Assembly (NCBI GenBank): GCA_046546235.1
Contig: JBKGYG010000052.1
Location: 1 to 12,400 of the forward strand
DNA length: 12,400 nucleotides
Reading direction: 5' to 3'
Source: JBKGYG01 sp046546235
GTDB lineage: Bacteria; Bacillota; Clostridia; Lachnospirales; DSM-24629
How positions within the stretch are numbered: the stretch's first letter is position 1; the number at the start of each line of letters is the position of its first letter. A model generated the notes under the pieces. It was not told the origin of the DNA. It saw only the letters and a program-made list of their open reading frames with translations, and ran no database searches. This document shows, in pieces, positions 1-7,343 of this stretch. The position numbers were made by a program, and so were the translations under genes.

Positions 1-1460
1 TCTGCTAATTCACTTGTCATTTGTTCCATCTTTTCTTCGAATCGAATTCCATCGTCCTCTACATCTTCTATTCCAACATATCTTCCTGGTGTTAGAACAT
101 ATTCGTGTTCTCTTACTTCATCTAATGTTGCTGATTTACAGAAGCCTTTTATATTTTCATATGTTTTCGATTCTTTATTATCTAAATTTCTCCAATTATG
201 ATATGTCTCTGCTATCTTTGTTATATCTTTATCAGACAATTCCCTATGTCTACGGTCAATCATTTCTCCTAGATTTCTTGCGTCTATAAATAATACTTCT
301 TTTTCTCTTCTTCGGAAGTTAGGATTATCTTTTTTATTTCTATTTAATATCCATAAGGATACAGGTATACCTGTTGAATAGAATAATTTATCTGGCAATG
401 CTACTATTGCATCTACTAAGTCTTTTTCTAATAGTTCTTTTCTAATCTCACCTTCATTGGATGTATTGGAACTTAATGAACCATTGGCAAGAACAATTCC
501 TGCACAACCATTTTGAGATAAATGATATATCATATGTTGTACCCAAGCATAGTTTGCATTACCTGCTGGTGGTATTCCATATTTCCATCTAACATCATCT
601 TTTAATTGCTCTCCGCCCCAATCGCTTATATTAAATGGTGGATTAGCTAAGATATAGTCTGCTTTAAGAGTTTTATGCAAATCATTATGGAATGTATCTG
701 CATGGTGTTCTCCTAGTTTTGCATCTAAACCTCTAATTGAAAGATTCATTTTACATAGCTTCCAAGTTGTTGAATTAAGTTCTTGTCCATATATGGATAA
801 GTTTTCAATTTTACCTTGATGTTCTTCTACGAATTTCTCACTTTGAACAAACATGCCACCTGAACCACAGCAAGGGTCATATATTCTACCTTGATAAGGT
901 TCTAACATTTCTACTAATGTTTTTACAACACTTGTAGGAGTATAGAATTCGCCACCACTTTTACCTTCTACACTTGCAAACTGTCCTAAGAAGTATTCAT
1001 ACACTCTACCCAGTAGGTCCTTTTCTCCATTTTTATGTAGTTTTATAGTAGAGATTAAATCTATTAATTCACCTAATCTTCTTTTATCAATTTCTGGTCT
1101 AGCATAACGTTTATCTAATACACCTTTTAATGAAGGATTTTCTTTTTCTATTAATATCATTGCATCATCTATATATTGACCTATCTTAGAGTCTTTTGCA
1201 TTATCTTTTATGTATTCCCATCTAGCATCTTTAGGAACCCAAAAGATATTCTCATAAGTGTATTCATCTCTGTCTTCTTCAAAACCTTCTCCTTCTTCTA
1301 CAAGCTCATTATATTTTGTTTCAAATTTATCTGATATATATTTTAAAAATATAAGTCCTAAAACTACATGCTTATATTCGCTTGCATCCATACTTCCTCT
1401 TAATTTATCTGCTGATTTCCATAGTGTTTCTTCAAATCCAATGTTACCTGTATTAGCCAT
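1..1460 (-). CDS. hsdM: Type I restriction-modification methylase subunit HsdM (3' end outside window)
   Basis: The reading frame starts at ATG 1460 and stays open to the left edge, giving 486 codons; HsdM proteins are about 500 residues, so only a short C-terminal tail is missing. The product is the N6-adenine methylase subunit of a type I system and acts on DNA with a specificity subunit, HsdS. An HsdM N-terminal helical domain spans about residues 8-150. The methylase domain follows, with FYTP (172-175), the SAM-binding motif I DPCCGSGGMF (195-204) and the catalytic motif IV NPPF (273-276). The start is supported by GGGAGG nine bases upstream. It lies 20 bp after the regulator gene and is probably co-transcribed with it. 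HsdS and HsdR are not in the window and would be expected beyond the left edge. Recognition of the family is secure; whether the system is intact cannot be seen. Confidence 0.95.
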   Translation of the reverse strand, partial: MANTGNIGFEETLWKSADKLRGSMDASEYKHVVLGLIFLKYISDKFETKYNELVEEGEGFEEDRDEYTYENIFWVPKDARWEYIKDNAKDSKIGQYIDDAMILIEKENPSLKGVLDKRYARPEIDKRRLGELIDLISTIKLHKNGEKDLLGRVYEYFLGQFASVEGKSGGEFYTPTSVVKTLVEMLEPYQGRIYDPCCGSGGMFVQSEKFVEEHQGKIENLSIYGQELNSTTWKLCKMNLSIRGLDAKLGEHHADTFHNDLHKTLKADYILANPPFNISDWGGEQLKDDVRWKYGIPPAGNANYAWVQHMIYHLSQNGCAGIVLANGSLSSNTSNEGEIRKELLEKDLVDAIVALPDKLFYSTGIPVSLWILNRNKKDNPNFRRREKEVLFIDARNLGEMIDRRHRELSDKDITKIAETYHNWRNLDNKESKTYENIKGFCKSATLDEVREHEYVLTPGRYVGIEDVEDDGIRFEEKMEQMTSELA

Positions 1461-1480
1461 ATTGCTTGTCCTCCCTTTGC

Positions 1481-2074
1481 TTAATAATTGTGATCATCAA
1501 ATACTTCAAATATATCTTCTTGAAATTCTTCTTGTTCAGGCTCACTTACTACCCAATCTGGTAATACTTCGTAGTAATGAGCTAATGCTTCAATTGTTTT
1601 ATGTAATACTACTTCATGCTGAACTTTTTCTAATAACTCTACTATTAATTTATAAGTGTCTGTATATGGATTATTATCGACAACTTCTAAGGCTTGCTTA
1701 AATCTTGAGACTAATTTTGCCTTTTCTATGCTTCTTTCTATAGAGTTGATTTCTTCTCTATCATAGATGGGCACTTCAACTATATCGTTAACTTCTCCTG
1801 TTCTAAATTGCTGTTCATGTTTTTTTATAACAGGTTTTAAATCTTGTTTTAATTTTTCTTTCTGTATCTCTAACTTTTCTATTTCATTTATTTCTTTATT
1901 AAAATAATTTTTATCTAATCCAAATAATTCTTCAAGAACTGGTAAGTACTTTTTTGGTATATTTTGTTTGCGTTTAATCCACATATTTATATTCTGTTTC
2001 TTAATACCTAATTTTTCTGCAAGTTCTACGTGCTGTATGCCATATAGACCCAGAATATATTCTAATCCAATCAA
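1481..2074 (-). CDS. XRE-type helix-turn-helix regulator of the restriction-modification locus
   Basis: Predicted cytoplasmic DNA-binding protein of 197 residues. Residues 3-55 look like an XRE/Cro fold: a first helix, then VELAEKLGI (about 16-24) and a recognition helix starting KKQNINMW (25-32). A Lys/Glu-rich, probably helical stretch follows at about 55-95, and the C-terminus is strongly acidic. I chose the TTG at 2074 because GGAGGTG lies five bases upstream of it. A longer frame from TTG 2092 would place that ribosome site inside the gene, and the first ATG would cut through the helix-turn-helix. The gene is first in an operon with hsdM. Two palindromes around its promoter suggest that it represses itself and hsdM; this is inferred from position. 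The C-terminal part resembles nothing I can name. Confidence 0.8.
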   Translation of the reverse strand: MIGLEYILGLYGIQHVELAEKLGIKKQNINMWIKRKQNIPKKYLPVLEELFGLDKNYFNKEINEIEKLEIQKEKLKQDLKPVIKKHEQQFRTGEVNDIVEVPIYDREEINSIERSIEKAKLVSRFKQALEVVDNNPYTDTYKLIVELLEKVQHEVVLHKTIEALAHYYEVLPDWVVSEPEQEEFQEDIFEVFDDHNY

Positions 2075-2097
2075 GTATTCACCTCCGCCCAAGACTT

Positions 2098-2112
2098 ATT
2101 GTCTTAGTCAAT
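2098..2112. promoter_or_regulatory. Palindromic operator 2, at the transcription start
   Basis: ATTGTCTTAGTCAAT matches the other palindrome except for one arm position and the central base. The two centres are 38 bp apart, and this copy lies just downstream of the predicted start site. Two sites flanking one promoter fit cooperative autorepression. Confidence 0.6.
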
Positions 2113-2120
2113 ATATTTCT

Positions 2121-2149
2121 ATTTTACTCCTTTTTATTGACTAAGTCAA
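2121..2149 (-). promoter_or_regulatory. Promoter of the regulator-hsdM operon
   Basis: Reading the minus strand, TTGACT (2149-2144) is followed after 17 bases by TAAAAT (2126-2121), a good sigma-A match. Transcription would start near 2114, leaving a leader of about 40 bases before TTG 2074. The -35 box lies inside the upstream palindrome. Confidence 0.75.
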
Positions 2150-2150
2150 T
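2136..2150. promoter_or_regulatory. Palindromic operator 1, overlapping the -35 box
   Basis: ATTGACTAAGTCAAT is a perfect 7-bp inverted repeat around one central base. It covers the -35 hexamer of the regulator-hsdM promoter, so a bound protein would block RNA polymerase. The likely ligand is the adjacent XRE regulator (inference). Confidence 0.65.
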
Positions 2151-2338
2151 TAATATTCCAAATAAAATCTACTATTTATTCAACAAGAATTAGATTGATG
2201 CTTAAGACAATAGCTAAACATACTCTTCTCTCATTATAAATAGGCTTTAGAAACAACTTGGATTCTTGCTTGATTTTAATAGTTTTATTTCATATTTTAT
2301 CATCTCTTAATTTTAGGCATTAAAAAAAAGCCCTAAAA
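2151..2338. other. Intergenic stretch without a recognisable gene
   Basis: AT-rich sequence upstream of the regulator promoter. All frames are short or interrupted. It probably includes further decayed sequence of the insertion element whose transposase remnant lies at 2339-2416, but I could not align it to a transposase in any frame. Confidence 0.4.
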
Positions 2339-2340
2339 TT
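2309..2340. repeat. Inverted repeat, 9-bp arms
   Basis: AATTTTAGG (2309-2317) pairs perfectly with CCTAAAATT (2332-2340) around a 14-base loop that contains an A-run. It lies just after the stop of the transposase remnant. It could be a weak transcription stop for the minus-strand genes or a trace of the element, but the usual GC-rich stem with a trailing T-run is absent. Confidence 0.35.
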
Positions 2341-2416
2341 ATTCTATTGCTATCATCATATACCTTGTAAATACTATTGCTGTATGGGCTGTCATTACAT
2401 CGTAATATAATGAGTT
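2339..2416 (-). pseudogene. Remnant of an IS4-type transposase C-terminal region
   Basis: One minus-strand frame from about 2416 encodes NSLYYDVMTAHTA followed by IVFTRYMMIAIE and a stop at 2341-2339. This resembles the conserved stretch after the catalytic Glu in IS4-family transposases, typically S-x-x-Y-D-x-x-x-A-H-T-x-I-V-F-T-R-Y. Only about 25 residues are left, there is no start codon with a ribosome site, and the expected downstream residues are broken by stops. It begins within ten bases of the end of the gene at 2425-2832, so an element once sat between that gene and the restriction locus. The match is from memory of the family. Confidence 0.55.
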
Positions 2417-2424
2417 ACTGTGCT

Positions 2425-2832
2425 TTATTTTAGTTCACCCTCAGAATCCAAATATAGATCCTCATAAATATCAACAAAGCTATCCATTAACTCCTCTGAC
2501 GGCTTAAGAATATCATCAATTGATAGTTCTTCATCAAAATACTTTGTAAAAAAATTAATATTATTAAAATCTTCAACTAATTTTAGAGAATTTGTATCAG
2601 GATATAATGCTGTCGTAGTTTCTTTCTTTAGACCATCATCCATTGTAGTATCAACATACGTTAATTCAAATAATCCTACATACATTTGTTTAAATTCTTC
2701 ATTCAAAAACATCACTGATTCATTTGATGTTATTTCATAGTATTTCGTCTCTTGTTTTGAATACTTAAATAAAACTCCTGTTAATAGTATAAGTCCAACC
2801 AAAATGTATATTACTCTTTGTTTATAATTCAC
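2425..2832 (-). CDS. Small membrane-anchored protein of unknown function
   Basis: A 135-residue protein that I do not recognise. It has a short basic N-terminus (KQR) and one hydrophobic helix at about residues 7-22. About 110 polar, mostly acidic residues follow, very probably outside the cell. There is no lipobox cysteine, so it is a transmembrane anchor or uncleaved signal, not a lipoprotein. The acidic tail (about 97-135, rich in Asp and Glu) is predicted helical. The start is GTG at 2832, with GGGGGAAG about eight bases upstream. It lies 98 bp downstream of the polymerase-like gene on the same strand, with a possible promoter of its own in the gap, so it may be partly co-transcribed. The good ribosome site and clean frame argue that it is a real gene. 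Confidence 0.7.
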   Translation of the reverse strand: MNYKQRVIYILVGLILLTGVLFKYSKQETKYYEITSNESVMFLNEEFKQMYVGLFELTYVDTTMDDGLKKETTTALYPDTNSLKLVEDFNNINFFTKYFDEELSIDDILKPSEELMDSFVDIYEDLYLDSEGELK

Positions 2833-2885
2833 TTTTAACTTCCCCCTAACGCAAGTGATTTTTTCTTGTTATTTTACGCAATCCT

Positions 2886-2915
2886 ATAATAAATGTATAT
2901 TTTTAACAATTTCAA
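2886..2915 (-). promoter_or_regulatory. Possible promoter for the small membrane protein
   Basis: On the minus strand, TTGAAA (2915-2910) is followed after 18 bases by TATTAT (2891-2886). Two positions differ from consensus in the -35 box and one in the -10 box. There is no terminator after the upstream gene, so read-through is also possible. Confidence 0.4.
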
Positions 2916-2930
2916 ATCTTTCCTAGCAAT

Positions 2931-4709
2931 TTATTTTAAGATTTTATATATACTAACATTAGCTATTCCAATTAGAATATATAGTATTACTCCTATTCCA
3001 ACTATAGTGTCGTTTATTAGTCCCATAGCTAAAAATACAATTAATGGAATCATTACTAATTGAATATAATGTCGTTTTTCTTTGTTTTTAATGTATATAA
3101 TTATACCCTTTATTAATATACTACCTACAAATATTATAAAGAACAGTAACCCAGGAACACCAAAATTATATGCTAATAACAAATACATATTATGTGGATT
3201 AATACTTAATTTTGTAGTTGACCCTGAATAATTCATTCTATTAACAACCTCATCATATGGTTGATAAATTGTATATGTATCTGCCCCATATCCTGTCCAA
3301 GGACGTTTTCCTATTAATTCAATAGTGTTTGACCAAATTATTCCTCTGGAAGTAAATAAGTGACCATTGATCAATAATTCTTTAGGTTTTGGGACATAGT
3401 CAATTAATCCCACAGGTCCATATACTCCAATTCGTCCGTCCTGAAGAACTCCAAAATAAGCTCTATTCCCATAATGCCTTATAATAAGGATGTTTTCATT
3501 AAAATCCACTTCCCACTGCTTATATTTATTAAAAATATCTTCTGATTTTACTTTTGGAACACCATTATCATTAATTATTGTAATTTGTGATACTTTATCT
3601 GTAATAATTGTTTCAGTTTCCTTAATATCAATAGATACAACTTTATTATTTAACTCTTCATTGTCTGTTTGAACAGAGAAATTTTCCTTTGATACTTCAA
3701 AAAATTTATTATATATTTTGCCTTGTGTAATAACATTCATAGTTATAAAAATAAAAATACAAGTCATAACTAACGTCATCAATGTTATTAGTGCTCTTCC
3801 CTTAGTCCTAAACATTTCAAGAAAAAAATAAAGAATGAACATACATATTAATATATATAATCCACTTTTTGAACCACTAAGTATTAGAAGAAAAAAACTA
3901 ATTAAAGTTAACAGTAGATATAATCCTTTTACTTTTAACTTTTCTTTAAAACAATAAAAACCAGTTCCTATATAAAAAACAACCACAGAATAAACTCCCA
4001 AGTAATTAGGGTTAAATAATGTCCCACTTATAAACTTAAAACCTGCCGATCTATTTGCACGATATTTGCTTAAAAATTGTTCTATTTGTCCATAATATTC
4101 ATTACTATTTAAATCAAACATAAAACCTTGAGTTGCTTTACTCAAAATCAAATCTACACCATTTAATCTAAAGATACTATAAATCAAAATAGGAACTACA
4201 GACAGTAGAATGCCTTTTAATATTAATTCAACATCTTTTATTTTTTTTGCAAGTATGTACGTTATTATAATAAGAATTATATAGTTAAGATAAACAAGAA
4301 CTCCCTCATATCGATCAGAAAACCCTATAAGTGAAATATCTTTAAATTCTGATGTGCATATGCTAACACCAATACTTAAAACAAAAAGAAGTATAAATAA
4401 GAAATTCCAACTTAATCTTAATTTTATTTTATCCTTTAGTAATAACCATAATAAATGAATTCCTAATAAAATTGTTAGAGCAATTAATAATCTTGCTTTT
4501 GAAAGTCCAAAAACATCAATATTAGTAGGAGATGTGAAAATACGATAAACTTGTCTTTCAATATTAGATTGATACATTACTATTCCACGAACGTAAATCG
4601 GTATTATAAAACCAATAATCGCCAAAATAATTGTCGGTTTTGAACACATGTCCCCCAGCTTTATCCTAATTATGTTTAATATACCCTGTTTTTTAATCTT
4701 TTTATCCAT
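2931..4709 (-). CDS. O-antigen ligase/polymerase family membrane protein (Wzy/WaaL-like)
   Basis: A 592-residue multi-pass membrane protein with about 11-12 hydrophobic helices: near 26-46, 73-92, 102-119, 138-154, 165-182, 235-253, 262-278, 283-299, 305-328, 507-540 and a pair within 552-585. GFSDRYEGV (129-137), GTLFNPNYLG (229-238) and the late NPHNMYLLLAYNFGVPGL (505-522) are typical of the Wzy_C/O-antigen ligase superfamily. These enzymes join or polymerise lipid-linked glycans on the outer membrane face. A large hydrophilic region at about 330-505 faces outward; in this family such a loop carries residues needed for transfer. The ATG at 4709 has only a weak ribosome site; the next ATG (residue 21) has GGGGG too close to it. 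No glycosyltransferases are nearby, so the substrate (capsule, teichuronic acid or glycoprotein) is unknown. Confidence 0.85.
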   Translation of the reverse strand: MDKKIKKQGILNIIRIKLGDMCSKPTIILAIIGFIIPIYVRGIVMYQSNIERQVYRIFTSPTNIDVFGLSKARLLIALTILLGIHLLWLLLKDKIKLRLSWNFLFILLFVLSIGVSICTSEFKDISLIGFSDRYEGVLVYLNYIILIIITYILAKKIKDVELILKGILLSVVPILIYSIFRLNGVDLILSKATQGFMFDLNSNEYYGQIEQFLSKYRANRSAGFKFISGTLFNPNYLGVYSVVVFYIGTGFYCFKEKLKVKGLYLLLTLISFFLLILSGSKSGLYILICMFILYFFLEMFRTKGRALITLMTLVMTCIFIFITMNVITQGKIYNKFFEVSKENFSVQTDNEELNNKVVSIDIKETETIITDKVSQITIINDNGVPKVKSEDIFNKYKQWEVDFNENILIIRHYGNRAYFGVLQDGRIGVYGPVGLIDYVPKPKELLINGHLFTSRGIIWSNTIELIGKRPWTGYGADTYTIYQPYDEVVNRMNYSGSTTKLSINPHNMYLLLAYNFGVPGLLFFIIFVGSILIKGIIIYIKNKEKRHYIQLVMIPLIVFLAMGLINDTIVGIGVILYILIGIANVSIYKILK

Positions 4710-4758
4710 ATCAACAATCCAATCATACTAATATTTTGTTTTTTCGATAATTTATTAT

Positions 4759-4787
4759 ATTATAACTCACATATTATACAATTACAA
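4759..4787 (-). promoter_or_regulatory. Promoter of the polymerase-like gene
   Basis: On the minus strand, TTGTAA (4787-4782) is followed after 17 bases by TATAAT (4764-4759). The start would be near 4752, giving a leader of about 40 bases before ATG 4709. The -10 box is perfect; the -35 box has two mismatches. Confidence 0.5.
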
Positions 4788-4968
4788 TAATATTCATAAC
4801 TACTATTTAGTGTTGCAATTAGCAATAATTCAACTTTATTTTTATTAATCTAATGCTTTAAAAACAATTCTATGCTCTTTGAAATATTAGTGAGTAAAAT
4901 TATTATCTTTAATATTTTTAATATTAGCCAATTTTGAATAAAAATTGCTTTTTATTATATATAAACAA
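4788..4968. other. Divergent intergenic region with no recognisable feature
   Basis: Very AT-rich spacer between two divergent transcription units. I see only short A/T repeats such as the doubled TTAATATT near 4910-4925, a small TTGC/GCAA dyad at 4813-4825, and no open frame with a ribosome site. Confidence 0.4.
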
Positions 4969-4977
4969 TGATATAAT
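4969..4977 (+). promoter_or_regulatory. Extended -10 promoter of the ABC transporter operon
   Basis: TGATATAAT is an exact extended -10 element (TG-n-TATAAT). No good -35 box lies at the normal distance, which fits this promoter class. The start would be near 4984, leaving an 80-base leader. The leader holds an A/T-only-strength hairpin, ATCTATTT (4995-5002) with AAATAGAT (5012-5019), of unknown meaning. Confidence 0.55.
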
Positions 4978-5064
4978 ATTAATGTTTATGCAGCATCTAT
5001 TTAAATATAAAAAATAGATTGTTTTTAAATTATAATCAAATACAAAATAGAAAAGAGGGATAAT

Positions 5065-6006
5065 ATGTCTTTAAGTGTTAATAATTTAACCAAAAAATAT
5101 GGTGAAAAAGTTGTAGTAGATAACTTAAGTTTTGAAATTAATGAACCTGGCGTTTATGCCTTACTGGGAACCAATGGTGCTGGTAAAACTACTTCATTAC
5201 GTATTATATTAGGCATGTTAGCTAAAAATGAAGGTGAAATATTATGGAAGGGAAAACCCCTTGATGCTGTTAATACTAATGTAGGCTATCTTGCAGAAGA
5301 AAGAGGTTTATACCCCAAATACTCATTACTTGATCAGCTATTGTATTTTGCAAAGCTTCGGAATGTGCCCAAAAAGACAGCTATGAAACGTATTAAATAC
5401 TGGTCGGAACGTTTATTAGTAGATGAATATCTGTTCCCTCCAAAGAAAAAAAACAAAAAAGCCTCAAAATCAAATCGTGCAGATCAGTTATCTAAAGGAA
5501 ACCAACAAAAAATTCAATTAATGGCTGCTTTAATTTCTGATCCTGAATTACTAATCTTAGATGAGCCTTTAAGTGGGCTTGACCCAGTTAACACAGATCT
5601 ATTCAAATCAATAATAAGGGAAGAAATTGAAAAAGATAAATTTTTAATTATGTCCAGCCATCAGATGCCAACTATTGAAGAATTTTGTTCAGATATTACA
5701 ATATTAAATCGTGGCAAAGTAGTTCTTCAAGGTAATTTAAATAAGATAAAGAAAAGTTATGGACGTGTAAATCTTTTTGTTAAAAGTGATAAAGATATCA
5801 CTTCTTATATTACTTCCTTTGAATTAACTATTGCAAACAAAACACCAAGTGAATATCATTTAAAAGTTAAAGACGAAGAACAGGCAATGTGTTTCCTAGC
5901 AAAATTGATTGAAGATGATATTCCTGTTATAAAATTTGAATTGCGCGAACCATCACTGCATGAATTATTTGTTGAAAAGGTAGGGGATATTCATGAAGAA
6001 GAGTAG
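5065..6006 (+). CDS. ABC exporter ATP-binding protein, NatA-like
   Basis: A 313-residue cytoplasmic ATPase that powers the two following permeases. Seen in order: Walker A GTNGAGKT (35-42), YLAEERGLYP (75-84), with Glu where many ABC proteins have the Q-loop Gln (common in the NatA group), ABC signature LSKGN (142-146), Walker B LLILDE (162-167), D-loop SGLD (170-173) and H-loop His199. A C-terminal accessory domain (about 230-300, DUF4162-like) ends the protein. An unusual lysine-rich insert (about 124-137, with PPKKKNKKASK) sits just before the signature. The start has AGAGGGA upstream at good spacing. Its last 14 bases overlap the next gene, so translation is coupled. The NatA/YhaQ group is clear; sodium export by NatAB is known in Bacillus, but the substrate here is not established. 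Confidence 0.9.
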   Translation: MSLSVNNLTKKYGEKVVVDNLSFEINEPGVYALLGTNGAGKTTSLRIILGMLAKNEGEILWKGKPLDAVNTNVGYLAEERGLYPKYSLLDQLLYFAKLRNVPKKTAMKRIKYWSERLLVDEYLFPPKKKNKKASKSNRADQLSKGNQQKIQLMAALISDPELLILDEPLSGLDPVNTDLFKSIIREEIEKDKFLIMSSHQMPTIEEFCSDITILNRGKVVLQGNLNKIKKSYGRVNLFVKSDKDITSYITSFELTIANKTPSEYHLKVKDEEQAMCFLAKLIEDDIPVIKFELREPSLHELFVEKVGDIHEEE

Positions 6007-7330
6007 TATTCTTGGATGGAAAGATGTGTTTACTTTCACTTTGAAACAAACAATCAAGAAAAAACCATTTATTATCACCTGTATTGTACTTCTTCTTTTT
6101 GCTATATTGTCAATGCCAATTATACATATAATTACTTCTAGTGCAACAGAAGGTGAAAATGACCTAACTTTAAGTCCAATAAAAAAAGTCTATGTTAACA
6201 ATGAAACAACATTCCAAACTTTAGACTTCTCAGAGATTATTACAGATGATTCTTTAAGTCATTTTACTTTTGAAAACATAGAAGAAGATTATGATATAGT
6301 TGCCAATAGAATCGAAGAAGAAGAGAATGAAGCTATTATTTTAACTATTTCAGATATTGATAATGTTTATTCATTCGATTTTGTAAAATCAAGCAAAGGT
6401 CCAATTACTAATAATGATATGCATTTGTTAGCCGATGTTATATCTCAAGAATTTGAAGCTTTTAGAGTTAAAAGCCTGAATATAACAGAAGAACAAATAT
6501 CCACTATTAATGCTGAGGTATCTACAAAAGTATCATTAGTTGATGTAAATGGGGACCCCATCATAAAAGAAAATACATCTATAACATTTAACGAGTATTG
6601 GATTATATATGGTATCTTATTTATCATTTTATTAGTAAATATTTTTGCAAGCACTCAGATTGCAAGCTCCATAGTAACAGAAAAATCTACTAGAGTTGTT
6701 GAATATTTATTAATCTCTGTAAGACCATTAGCCCTTATGATTGGTAAAATTTTAGCTACGCTAACAGCTGTATTAATCCAAATAGTTTCTATGATAATAA
6801 TACTATTTATATCTAATAAAATTACAACCACCTTTTTATCTAGCAATGAAGAAAGTGTTATTACGCAGTTTATCCCAAAAGATATATTTCAGAACTTCAA
6901 TTTAATTAATATTTTGTTTTGTTTAATACTGATTGCTTTTGGAATGTTCTTTTACTCAACTTTAGCAGGGCTTGCAGGTGCAACTGTGAGTAAACAAGAA
7001 GAACTTAATGACGGTCTTATGTTATTTAACATTACAAATATTGTTGGTTGTTATATTGGACTTGGTGCTGCAAATGTATTAATGGAAAGCGGCATAAATG
7101 GTTTTGTTAGTTTTTCATTATTATTCCCGTTATCATCTCCATTTATCTTACCAGGAACTATTCTTGTTGGAAAAGCAAGTGTACAGTTAATAGCAGCTGC
7201 CATTGCACTACAACTTGTATTTTTTATTATATTATTACTATTTGTTGCAAGAATTTATGAAGCTTTAATCCTTCATAATGGTAATAGAATTAAAGTTAAA
7301 GAATTAATAAAACTTTCAAAAACAGTGTGA
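5993..7330 (+). CDS. ABC-2 type permease, NatB/YhaP-like (first of two)
   Basis: A 445-residue membrane subunit with the ABC-2 exporter layout. One N-terminal helix (26-48) is followed by a large extracytoplasmic domain (about 50-200). The rest is a C-terminal bundle of helices near 203-224, 247-274, 304-330, 343-362, 370-392 and 398-420. EKSTRVVEYLL (230-240), just after the second helix, corresponds to the family's conserved cytoplasmic E-K/E-x-L segment that contacts the ATPase. The start ATG 5993 lies inside the ATPase gene's last codons, with GGGG upstream. It is a paralogue of the next gene; both begin with a GW-K-x-V-x-T-F-T motif. The likely arrangement is a heterodimer of the two permeases with two copies of the ATPase. 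Family assignment is firm; the cargo is unknown. Confidence 0.88.
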   Translation: MKKSSILGWKDVFTFTLKQTIKKKPFIITCIVLLLFAILSMPIIHIITSSATEGENDLTLSPIKKVYVNNETTFQTLDFSEIITDDSLSHFTFENIEEDYDIVANRIEEEENEAIILTISDIDNVYSFDFVKSSKGPITNNDMHLLADVISQEFEAFRVKSLNITEEQISTINAEVSTKVSLVDVNGDPIIKENTSITFNEYWIIYGILFIILLVNIFASTQIASSIVTEKSTRVVEYLLISVRPLALMIGKILATLTAVLIQIVSMIIILFISNKITTTFLSSNEESVITQFIPKDIFQNFNLINILFCLILIAFGMFFYSTLAGLAGATVSKQEELNDGLMLFNITNIVGCYIGLGAANVLMESGINGFVSFSLLFPLSSPFILPGTILVGKASVQLIAAAIALQLVFFIILLLFVARIYEALILHNGNRIKVKELIKLSKTV

Positions 7331-7343
7331 AGGGGGTAGGAAC

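Noticed and set aside
14..289. 91-codon open frame on the plus strand at the left edge
   Set aside because: Antisense to the C-terminal part of hsdM, Leu-rich low complexity, no ribosome site.
1258..1701. 147-codon open frame on the plus strand
   Set aside because: It lies antisense to the start of hsdM and the end of the regulator, is low-complexity Leu/Ser-rich, and has no ribosome site.
2309..2340. Rho-independent terminator downstream of the small membrane protein
   Set aside because: The stem is AT-rich and the homopolymer run is in the loop, not after the stem. Kept only as an inverted repeat.
4995..5019. Riboswitch or attenuator in the ABC operon leader
   Set aside because: The hairpin is almost all A/T, the leader is only about 80 bases and no known aptamer core or alternative pairing is visible.
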